From the NCBI GenBank assembly GCA_036172665.1, contig CM069875.1, positions 11,922,001 through 11,986,000 of the forward strand: DNA of 64,000 bases. Reading direction: 5' to 3'. The DNA comes from Prosopocoilus inquinatus (Eukaryota > Arthropoda > Insecta > Coleoptera > Lucanidae). Under the pieces are notes generated by a model that saw only the letters and a list, made by a program, of their open reading frames with translations, searched no databases and was not told the origin of the DNA. This document shows positions 55,125-64,000 of this stretch, one piece after another. The position numbers and the translations under genes were made by a program. Position 1 is the stretch's first letter. Every line of letters starts with the position of its first letter.

Positions 55125-56499
55125 CTTGGCGGCGGTCATTGTTTTTTTTTATTTTATGAAAAAGATTACATAAAAAATGAATAAGTCCCAAAATTTCAAA
55201 GGGAGTACAGTTTTTTGTAACTGAAAAGGCTGTTAAATATTGTTAAATAAAAACTGAAGACTCATACTCATTTAATGAATAATTTGTGGCTCTATATTCT
55301 ACATTTTGTTTTTTTTTAAAGAAATTACATAGTAAATAAGTTTTTCTTTTTATTTTACATAGTGCCTGCACACTTTATTATGAGACATATCAAATAATAT
55401 TACATAGTTACAAAATTTTAAATTTATCTGAACTGCCAGAATATATTAAAAAAGAAAACACGTGAAGATCGGAAATCAAGTAAAATGAACAATGAACTTT
55501 GTTATTTTAAACGGAACGTTCAATATACAGTTGAAAACAAAAAAAGTAGACAAATTACTGTTTCCTGTAATTATTCTTCCTCAAAATGCTATACAGTAAA
55601 GCCGAATTCACAGATTTTACCACAGTTTTATACTTGTTAATTTTGAAAGATTTAAAATTTTTTTAAAGTTATTTATGAAGTCGTCTTTAATCACTTCCAT
55701 TTTCAGAAAGAATAATTATAGGAAACTGTAATTTGTCTACTTTTTTGCTTTCAACTGTAAAGTCGGCATATATGGAATATCCATTCTTTGGGTCATCATA
55801 AATTCTGAACTAAGATACTAAATACTCAGATATTTTAATTAAAAATACCTTATGTTGTTTTCCAGCGGTTGTATATAATAAATTTAAGAAATACATATTT
55901 TTGGGGAAAATTCTGAAACAAATTTAAAAAAATTGCATTTTCTTGATATTATTTAAAATGGCGGATAATATGGAATAGTCAGTTGGGGTGACATGAAATA
56001 AGAGAAAATGTGCAATACTTTGAATTAATAAGGTAAAATATCAACTGTTGTACTAATCTACACTATAACAAACTATCTTTGGTGTAAAAAAACACTTTTA
56101 TTTTAAAAAATACGCCAAAATACATTTTTCTCGTACCGCGCGAAAACTTCCAAAACGATAAATTCACAAAATCTTTTTTTGGTATTTAAAAAAAATCTAG
56201 TCGCGTAAAAGTTACGGATATTTCACTTTTGTGTCAATTAAAGAAGAAATTAAGAAACTTAACTGTAACTTTTTTAGGGTTTTGGTCAAAAACTAATTAA
56301 GAGAAAAGCTTATAATAATTTCAAGCTCAAATATAATGAAAAGTATGAAACCAAATAAAGACAAACTACAAATTGTTGGAATTAGGAATCTTTCTTAATT
56401 AAAAAAAAATATGTTGCGAGTTTAACATGAATGCTTCTACGGCCGTCATCCATGATTGAATTGGCTACCGGTTGAAAACACGTCATTACTATTTCTTCC

Positions 56500-56655
56500 A
56501 CTGCCGTCATTTCGCCCTTCATTGTAGAAGAACCTCCTCAGGACTGATATTGCTGGCTGCAGCTTTTTCCTAGTCGTTGAAACTGACGGGAAGCAATAGA
56601 ACACCATTAGCAGCTCTGAGGAATTTCTTCTGCAATGAAGAGCAAAACGTTGGCA
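56500..56655. ncRNA. inverted pair of hammerhead-like motifs
   Basis: The plus strand has CTGAGGA (56,616-56,622), helix TCTTC/GAAGA, then CAAAAC in place of GAAAC and GTT. The minus strand has CTGAGGA (56,541-56,535), helix GTTCTTC/GAAGGGC (seven pairs with two G-U) and GAAAT. The two share CTGAGGA, TTCTTCT, CAATGAAG and GC in order, so they are inverted copies. Each has core changes and they are probably dead; sequence type differs from the 312-bp family. Confidence 0.4.
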
Positions 56656-57221
56656 TAGGAAATATCTTGATGCGGTTCCAAACGGAATCAGTCATTTGGG
56701 TTTCCGATCGGCACTTGTTTAATTTTTTCTTAATAATTTCTTGATTCAAACAAATTCCTAAAAGTTACATTTTACATATTTTGGATAACGTATCTAAAAT
56801 AGAGTGTTGATAATGTTAAAAATATAAACAAAAGCACTGCACCTTTAATCTATCGATTCTACTAACAGTAAAAAAGTAACGTCATGAGTACTCATATTTC
56901 CGGGTTCAGTTAAATGTTCGAAACTTTTAATGTGGACTCGAGTCAAAACTAGCATTTTTTTATAAAAAAAGTTCAAGTTTATTACATTCTTTAAAACGGC
57001 GAGTCCCGAGTTCAATTCGAGTACTCGAGTACTTTTATCTGAACTCGAGTCAATTGACTCGAGTCGACTCGATTCTTTTAAACGGCGATTTTCAGCCAAG
57101 TACTCGAGTCTTGATCTGGACTCGAGTCTCTTGACTCGAGTCAAGACTCGATTCTTTTATAAAAGTATTCGAGTCGACTCGATTCTTAAAAACAGCGACT
57201 CGTCGCATCACTACTCTAAAC

Positions 57222-58262
57222 CAACATTTATTTGAAATTATTTTAAGCCTGGGCCAATTTTTTCGTATCTAAGCACCAAAATAGAAAAAATACAGGTTTC
57301 AGAAGATATTTTGGCGCACTTGTCCATTTAGAAAACTGGACGCTAAAATCACGTCTTATGAAATTTGCTTTTTAATGTACTACACTGATAAAAATCTGGA
57401 GTTAATTCTAACACTTTTTGGACGCCAGGGAACACTTTTTCGGTGTTCCCTCGCGTCCATCCGTTTACGGAGTTACGAAAAACGGAGTTAGGATGTTTAG
57501 CCTTTAAACGTATGTAGTAGAGCAGAGTTAAGCTTATCCTTGTTGGAGTAAACACTCACTTTTAGATACAATTTGCGTTACAAAACGCATTCTGTACATG
57601 TAGCTACAAAACGTGCATAATATTTAGCATTACTTCTCCTAAAGCATTTTTGAAACTAAAAGAACATGGGATTTTTCTCTGTTGCCATGTTTTAGAGGCT
57701 ACAATATGAGTCCACTTTCCAGGGGGAAGCAGTAAATATTTTCGGTTAGAATATGTCTTCTTTTTGTTTTTTTTTTGTGTTTTATGTCTTTCCAAATTTC
57801 ATTAGACAAAATAAGCGGAAACATTATATTTTGAGTGCAAATACTATCAGATAAATTGAAACTACTATCTCATAATGCACATACTTCCTTTTCTTTATTT
57901 ATATAAAAAATACGTCGAACTTAGTATCTCATTCCACTTCTGTTCGTGTTTAAAATGATATAAACATGTTTTGGCGTAATGACAGAACCTACATTATGCA
58001 TTTGATTAATAATTTGTAAATATTATAAGACGGTGGACGTTGCTTGTCATTTTCGTCAATGGTTCTATACTCTGATCTTCCTAAAAGTTCTAATAGCTTA
58101 TCGCAATCATACATTATGATCTCACAGTTAATACACACAGAATAAAAGTTATTTTAACCAATATCTTTTTTGCACATGTGTCACTAATCAACGGTAGCAC
58201 TGACAGCAAAGGAATACACATGACTTATTATGAATGCTTGTACGTATTGTATGTGTGTCTTA
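57222..58262. other. unassigned DNA with one strong hairpin
   Basis: Bases 57,420-57,435 and 57,443-57,458 form a 16-bp stem with one mismatch (GGACGCCAGGGAACAC against its partner) and a seven-base loop. The rest is AT-rich without recognisable genes. Confidence 0.5.
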
Positions 58263-58389
58263 GATCCAGTTTTACAATTACGGTTTAACTTTGAGCCGAA
58301 GCTTATATCCTTCACAACAATTGTTGAAATAATCGTTGCTAAGGGTTTAAGCCTCAGCTCAAAGTTGAGCCTCATTTGTAAAACTGGCC
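58263..58389. repeat. palindromic MITE, copy 2 (pairs with 25,939-26,066)
   Basis: TTA at 58,260-58,262 and 58,390-58,392 flanks GATCCAGTTTTACAA and its mirror. The body matches copy 1 almost throughout, including CACAACAATTGTTGAAATAA. Confidence 0.82.
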
Positions 58390-58429
58390 CTTAGTCTGAA
58401 ATTTTGTCAGTATATAATGAAAGAGTTTT

Positions 58430-59670
58430 ACGATTTGCTTGGAGTTCTGGATATCATCCCACGAGTTCTTATGATGAGCCTTCAGGATTGAACCATTAAA
58501 GTAAAAGGTAAAAAAGTTCCAGTGACTTTTCGTGTCGATATGAAATTTTGTCAAGTGCCAAATGGAAATTTTTCTTGAAAATTTCTCGGTTCCGTTCGGA
58601 GTTCTGGGTAGCACTCCATGAGTTCTCACGATTATCCTTAACGTCTAAAACGCTAAAATCAAAAGTAAAATAGGGCCAGCGATTTTTCCTTTTTCGACCT
58701 GTGTTGTCAAAGCGTAAAATGAAAAAAGAATAATTTGAGGTTCTTTTAAGAGTAGTTTGGTACTTAAACTAACAATTATTTTTTATTTCTAGTCCCTAAA
58801 CCCAAAAATTAAACGCTTTTTGGCGCTTTGATTCAAATTCAAAGTTTCGAGATTCTGTTTAGAGTTCTGGATAGCACCTCAATAGTTCTTAAGAAAGTCT
58901 TAATGGTCAAATTAATTATTTCCAACAGTTAAAATTTTATTGACAATTTTCAAATCCCGTTTTGTGACCCTAGCACCACAAATTTTAAGTCATTTTTTAT
59001 GTTTAATCCGCCAGAACCGTTTTTAATTTTGACATCGAAATCCAGAACTTTTTGGGGTGATATCAAAACTCCAATAAAAAATCACTTTTTTGAAAAATGA
59101 TATGCCAACTTCACAGAGGTACATTTTGAAGTTTCTTGTTTGAACTTTAGCAATTAGTTAATTTCGGCTGTGAGCAGTAGTGAAATTATGTTCTCGGTGT
59201 ATTCTCGGATTACTTATAAATTACTTCATTGAGATTTAATAGATGAACGTAATTGTGCCCTTTCCTTTTTGTTTAATTTCTTCAAATGTGGGTCTTATCA
59301 GATCAGAACTTGTAACTGTAAGTGCATATAGTACATACAGTGGCTAGACTGAAGTTACTTTCCCGCCCTATTAATTGTTGAACCAAATAAAATAGAAAAC
59401 AAAACACAAAACAAGTAGATAAAAAATTCTAATTCTTGAAATAAAAATTTCTGAAGAGTGTCCACCCCGATACCCGCTCACAAAATTCAACTCTACGTTC
59501 TGAATCATCTTTTGTGAGTTTTATAGGGATGAAATTTTTGTCGTTTTAAAATTCTCTGTATAGATTTTTGACTTACATCGTACTTAAATGGTGGCAACTT
59601 GAGATGTAATTGTTGATTATAATAATTACTATTATTTCACCAGTAATGTTGATTTGTGTTTACAATTAAT
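58430..59670 (-). repeat. dispersed Tc1-like repeat, copy B (inverted relative of 20,985-21,730)
   Basis: The minus strand matches copy A. Here the GAGTTCTGGATAGCAC block occurs three times (about 58,440, 58,600 and 58,860), a tandem amplification relative to copy A. The transposase relic (CTCACAAAATTCAACTCTAC region, 59,470-59,600) is also present. Confidence 0.7.
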
Positions 59671-61620
59671 AAAACTGATCAATCTGATGACAGTTCGTAT
59701 TATTTAAGTCGTTTAAAGTGTTGTAATTTGCAATTTGCAATTTTTTTAAAAAATGAGGTGCCAACTTCACAGGAGTCTTTTTGTTTGTTCAGCAAAAACA
59801 CAAAAAGTGAGCGTTACTTTCAAGCCTATTTAGAGAACACAGGCCAGAGCTTAATATTGAATATTGAAATGTATTGATATAACGAAAAGCGAGAATCAAT
59901 TACTAGCAAGAATAAGTGATTGTGAATTTTCAGGTTAGTTAACTTATGAGTTTGTCTCATATAATTGATCAATTTCCTGTTTTTGCCAGTTCTGTTGAAT
60001 GTTAAAGATTTGGAAGCCTCAAAAATATTTGAGAGATTAATAATAGTTCATATTTGGAGTAATAACTTAAGCGCATATTTTCCAACCCACATTTTTTTTC
60101 AGGATTTTAATGTGAAAAATATCATTTCGGTAACTGCCCAATTTATAAAAGTCGCTAAAAATATCCCTGTTTTTTTTAGCTGCTCCTATTTGTCTTTTTT
60201 TTTATTGATCAGTACTGCAAGTAGAATATGTGCTTAGATGACTTAAACCTCTAAAAATCGCATTGCTGCAGTTTTTTTGCTCTAATAAAATCCTAAATAT
60301 TGTCCTCTATAAATTTGTTATTTCGGCAATGTCAAAGTTAAATCATCCTTCCTAATTTATCAAACACATCGACAATCTCTTTTTGTGTTAGTGAGGCAGA
60401 GTACAGCTGCGTTAAAGTGCCAGAGAGAATATTCAAATTGTTGTTAGTTGTAACACAGCATGACGATAAATAGCAATAATTAGATGCGTATACTTTTAAC
60501 TCGTCATTTCGGTAATGCATTAAAATGAGTAAAAGAAATAAAACAAAAAAAAGTCCTTTCCTCTGATATGTGGTATTACGTTACACGTAATTAAAAAGTT
60601 CATTAAAGTTTGTAGACAAAAAAGGTGATCTAGCTTCAAATCTGCCAAAAAGTAATTTCGGTAACGGTCATTTCGGTAACAAACTTGCATTACGGCTGTT
60701 TACCCAGCAGCAAAATCGTTTCTTTTTTTCATTTCATAGACTCATTTTTTATTAAAATCTTACCAAATTTTCGTGAAGTTTTAAAATTCTAAAAAAAAAA
60801 AAAATACCGAAAAATAATAAATAGCTTCAATGGAAAACTACTAATTTTTGTAATTTATCACAGCCAGTAAGGTATCACTCAAATTTTTAAATTCTGTTTT
60901 ACAAGAATTAAAACAAGGCCTTAAAAAATTATGTTAAAAAATTCGAAAATGTAAGTAACAACAAAAAAAAAACTTAACTAAAGAAGGGGTATATTAATAC
61001 ATAATACAGATTAATGAATTCGAAAATACCAAACAAGTAAAGGATACCTTACTTGCTAGGTAAATATTTATCAGTTAGCCATGACGTTGCCTCAGTTCCA
61101 TAAGCTAATGTATTTTACAATTTTTCTGTTTGATTTTTCTCATGTGACATTACGTTCAATTAGTTTTCGAGAATCACTTGTTTATTTCTTTTGATGATAT
61201 AATAAACGTTTTATTATTCTGAGTGTGTGTTTATTTCCCGTCCAATGGTAAACTGAAATTTGTATAAATTACTGGAATGACTAATGTGCATTACGAAATG
61301 ACGAAAATCAAGTCAGATTCTCTTATATATTGAAAAGTAAGTATGTATAATCTTTGCTGATACTGAAACTGAACTTATTTAGCCTAATTTCATAATACTG
61401 GCAAACAAAATTTGAAATAATTTTCAATTTTTTTATCATTACTTTTTTTGTCAAACTGGACAATTATATGATATCCACCCTTATACCGAATTATTTTAAA
61501 TTTTTTTATAAATTCATACCACGAAACAAAAATACTTAATAAATTTTTAAAATATTTAATTTTTATTCTGGCCTTATTTTAAAGAATTTTTATTACATTT
61601 TGAAATGTTATCTTATGTTG
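59671..61620. other. AT-rich DNA with a recurrent 12-base word
   Basis: CATTTCGGTAAC or close variants occur at about 60,123, 60,315, 60,503, 60,653 and 60,669. No transposon termini were recognised. Open frames up to 90 codons (59,965-60,237) are AT-rich and unsupported. Confidence 0.4.
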
Positions 61621-61744
61621 GGTTGATATACAGGGAGATTCATGCAACCCATTCATTAAAAGCTTACGGACTTCCCCTTTGAACTTTTATTTAATATTTT
61701 GCAGTTATAAGTTAGCGATAATGAGCTATTAAAATATAGTATTT

Positions 61745-63325
61745 CCAACTTTCGGGCACTTCCGCTTGTACCGGAAGTTGCTGTCGACTTTCATATTTAA
61801 AATTTTTTATTGCTTTTTTAAAATCTTCATGAAATTCTAAAAATATTTTGTGTAAGATGTGATACAAGAAAAAGTTGCCGTAAAACGTTCAAAGTTGCAG
61901 TACCTTGTTTATGATACTGCCATCTTTGTGCAACAAAACCCATAATTTCAATTTTTGGCCTGTAGTAGGCTATAGTCACAGGCTGTCAGGTCATACCTAA
62001 TTTTACACAAAATTATATACGGGCTGGTTGAAAAGAAATTTCTATTCGAAGTGATTTCTCTGTCGAAAAGTCACGTTTTTTAAATAGAACACCCAGTATA
62101 TATATACCATAAAAATCAGAATTAAATATTCTTTCGAACTGTATTAGCATACCCATCTCTTACCTTTTATCTCTCTATTCATGATATTCTCAAAAGTTAA
62201 GAAATGAGGTTTTTTAAATTAATTTCTGACTGTAATTTCAATTTCATTTTAAAAACAGAAAGACAATATTTAAATACATATCTATCATTTGTATTTTTTA
62301 TTTACATATGGTGCATGTATTAGAATTCTTGGTATTACTTTTTACACATTTACAAAGAGGAATTTACACTTACGAAACAAAATTTTATGAAAACTAATAA
62401 ATAAATCAAAAATATTAAAAATAATACACAAATTGTTGGTTATAATATTGGCTCTAAGTTATACTCAGCTATTATTTATTAGTAATAACTTTTTGTTCTG
62501 CCTAAGTAATAACATATTTTCCTAGGTATAACATTTTTTTTATTAACTTCTTGAATTGTCGATTTTTTTATCATCAAATACATTTAACATGTCTGTGTTT
62601 GAATATTCATTTTTTAGTTTTTCGTAGCGATTAAATTGTTTTAATTTCTACTGGGCGGGGTAATTTCTCTAGTTTTCGTATCCCACTATTTAAAAACAAT
62701 ACCAAAAAATAAAAAAAAAATACTTTTCAAAAAGAAATCATTTAATCTTGAGTCATCTGGTACAAAAATATAGTAGGCATTCTATTTAAAAACATGACTT
62801 TTGGATAATTGAAATGAGGCCGAATAGAAGTTACTTTTTAATCAGCCTATAAACAATCAAGCGCAAAACTGCGCATAATCTGAAAGAATGTTACTGTAGC
62901 CTACTAGAGGAAAATTGGATCGTCATTTTTGTTGCACAAAGAGGGCAGTATCATAAGCAAGGTACTGCAAGTCTAAGCTTTCTTAAAAAATGGAAATACT
63001 GTCACGCTCGCTCAGGGGTAGTGGCTTAGAGGCACCTTCCTGAGTTGGTACCACACCGCCTAATAATCGATCGCCCCGCGGTCAATCGACCATTGATCTT
63101 GTCCACTCAGCAAATTGCCCCGCACAACAATTACATTATAACTACAGGTGTCCCGTGTAACAGCACCCTTCGTGACAATACCTTGGAAACAGTTAATTTT
63201 TCTTGTATCACATGTTGCACAAAATATTTTTTGAATGTCATAGAGGTTTAAAAAATGAATTAAAAAATGGAATATTTCATATAAAATAAGAAAGTTGACA
63301 GCAGATTCCGGTATAAACGGAAGTG
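61745..63325. repeat. large inverted repeat, foldback-family relative, with insertion in the right arm
   Basis: The left arm (CACTTCCGCTTGTACCGGAA, GTGATACAAGAAAAA, GCAGTACCTTGTTTATGATA, GTAGTAGGCTATAGTCACAG, TTTAAATAGAACACCCAGTA) is mirrored from 63,325 back to 62,745. The right arm holds about 230 extra bases (roughly 62,995-63,190) including a GC-rich tRNA-like part. Spacer 62,110-62,740 is AT-rich. The CCGGAAGT motif ties it to the 27.6-kb foldback. The 115- and 68-codon frames at 63,045-63,407 come from the repeat. Confidence 0.75.
63010..63100 (+). repeat. possible tRNA-derived SINE head
   Basis: AGTGGCTTAGAGGCAC at 63,019-63,034 closely fits an RNA polymerase III A box (TGGCTTAGAGG). 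A weak B-box-like GGTCAATCGACC follows about 57 bases later. The piece is GC-rich and lies within the insert in the inverted repeat. The B box is poor, so this is tentative. Confidence 0.25.
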
Positions 63326-63551
63326 ACTGGTGTGAAGTTTGCAATAGATTCCCAGCAATAAAAATTGTAAACTTAATCACCGGACGACATACGTTTAGAT
63401 GGCACATTGAGACTATTTCATAAATATGAGTAGTTATTCCTTCATATTAATACAAAGGAAGAGTTTCTAATAAACTTTCTCAATAATTACTTTAAAATAA
63501 ATACAGAATTGAGTGTGTACAGATTAAATGGTGGTTTGGCAAGAAAAAGTG

Positions 63552-63800
63552 TATGGATGGATATTTGACGTGAAAATTCATAGAACATTTCTGCATTAAT
63601 CTCCAATGGTTTTTGCACAACGTATGAAAAAATTTAAAAAAAAAATCATAAACCTGAGCGCGCACCGACTAAATAGCGGTCGGGCATTAAGAAATCTATG
63701 GATGGGTATTTGACGTGAAAATTCATAGAAAATTTCTTCAGAACATTAATTCCCAATAGGTCTTGTACATGACATGAAAAAATTGTGATCTTAGTTTATT
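63552..63800 (+). repeat. tandem duplication, 145-bp period
   Basis: TATGGATGGATATTTGACGT at 63,552 recurs at 63,697 with one change, followed in both by GAAAATTCATAGAA and, further on, ATGAAAAAATT. A small hairpin, CCGACTAAATAGCGGTCGG, lies between the copies. Confidence 0.75.
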
Positions 63801-64000
63801 TAAAAAAACTTTTTATATATTATATCAACTAAATTATAGACAAAATATTCCACTGGAAGATGGAATAAATGCTGATTTATGAATCTACGAATTTGATATC
63901 TTACTGTGTGTAGGTTTGTTGTGTAACACATACTGAACCCTATATCATTGTAAAGATCTATTAAATTCAGTCATAAAATATAGGTTGTTCCATTTAAACT
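63801..64000. other. window end; possible start of another foldback-family repeat
   Basis: The last 25 bases, reverse complemented, read AGTTTAAATGGAACAACCTA, similar to the TTTAAATAGAACACCCTATA motif of the foldback family at 27.8 and 62.1 kb. The window ends too soon to confirm. Confidence 0.3.

Larger units (their letters stand above)
54579..57213. mobile_element. non-autonomous hAT transposon, 2635 bp
   Basis: A perfect 8-bp duplication CTCTAAAC flanks it (54,571-54,578 and 57,214-57,221). The inverted ends are TAGTGATGCGACGAGTCG on both sides. About 400 bp inside each end are packed with the palindromic words ACTCGAGT and GAGTCGACTC. No intact transposase is present; a stop-filled relic on the minus strand (55,300-55,470) resembles the N-terminal relic at 38,902-39,138. 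The interior holds a run of 28 G and an inverted pair of hammerhead-like motifs. Confidence 0.9.

Noticed and set aside
63045..63407. 115-codon minus-strand and 68-codon plus-strand frames
   Set aside because: They lie across the right arm of an inverted repeat and its insertion and resemble no protein.
1..64000. CRISPR array, bacterial operon or prophage
   Set aside because: The tandem repeats have no spacer-repeat pattern of CRISPR; introns, mariner, hAT and LINE sequences show a eukaryotic nuclear genome.

Overview
The window looks like about 64 kb of AT-rich insect nuclear DNA, plausibly a beetle, though the species cannot be fixed from sequence alone. The clues are a 57-base intron, a mellifera-type mariner, hAT and Tc1-like elements, jockey/CR1-like LINE debris and many TA-flanked foldback/MITE repeats. 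There are no bacterial-type operons, and only one host exon is recognisable.

Host gene. At 16,397-16,627 (+) lies a first coding exon that I read as the start of an AUTS2/tay-bridge family gene. It encodes a basic Arg/Lys-rich head and the block EEDIVDGFAILGF, then stops at a GTAAGC splice donor. No further exon was recognised downstream, so most or all of the remaining 47 kb is probably a long, repeat-filled intron. Several GC-richer blocks (2.6-3.1, 4.4-5.5, 29.6-29.9, 44.2-44.5 and 46.6-47.1 kb) could be regulatory DNA or non-coding exons.

Mobile DNA, left to right: a foldback minisatellite (6.5-7.1 kb); a hAT remnant holding a degenerate repeat copy that itself carries a PIF/Harbinger-type MITE (7.5-10.3 kb); a Tc1-like element with both TIRs and a broken transposase (10.65-12.3 kb); a second degenerate Tc1-like element (13.25-15.07 kb); two related Tc1 copies (17.66-19.13 and 21.74-23.77 kb); a long foldback (27.6-28.7 kb); a structurally complete hAT element with an 8-bp target duplication and an intact two-exon transposase (29.92-32.10 kb); LINE fragments (33.5-34.9 and 41.4-42.3 kb); an almost perfect 120-bp inverted repeat (36.8-37.2 kb); a small hAT MITE (43.8-44.1 kb); a four-unit nested palindrome (44.58-45.92 kb); a mariner pseudogene (51.6-52.9 kb); another foldback (53.4-54.55 kb); a 2.6-kb non-autonomous hAT (54.58-57.21 kb); and a 1.6-kb inverted repeat (61.7-63.3 kb).

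Most interesting signal. A 312-bp tandem repeat family (50.2-51.35 and 40.2-41.0 kb, with fragments at 2.0, 9.0 and 14.2 kb) carries a hammerhead self-cleaving ribozyme motif. In three copies all core residues and all helices are present. This is the layout of the retrozymes described in animals: tandem repeats that give rise to small circular RNAs. Further hammerhead-like motifs of different sequence occur at 7.4, 37.8, 19.0 and 56.5-56.65 kb. One sits inside a 139-bp insertion flanked by 13-bp direct repeats, as expected for Penelope-like or LINE-mobilised sequence. The window therefore holds several hammerhead lineages at different stages of decay.
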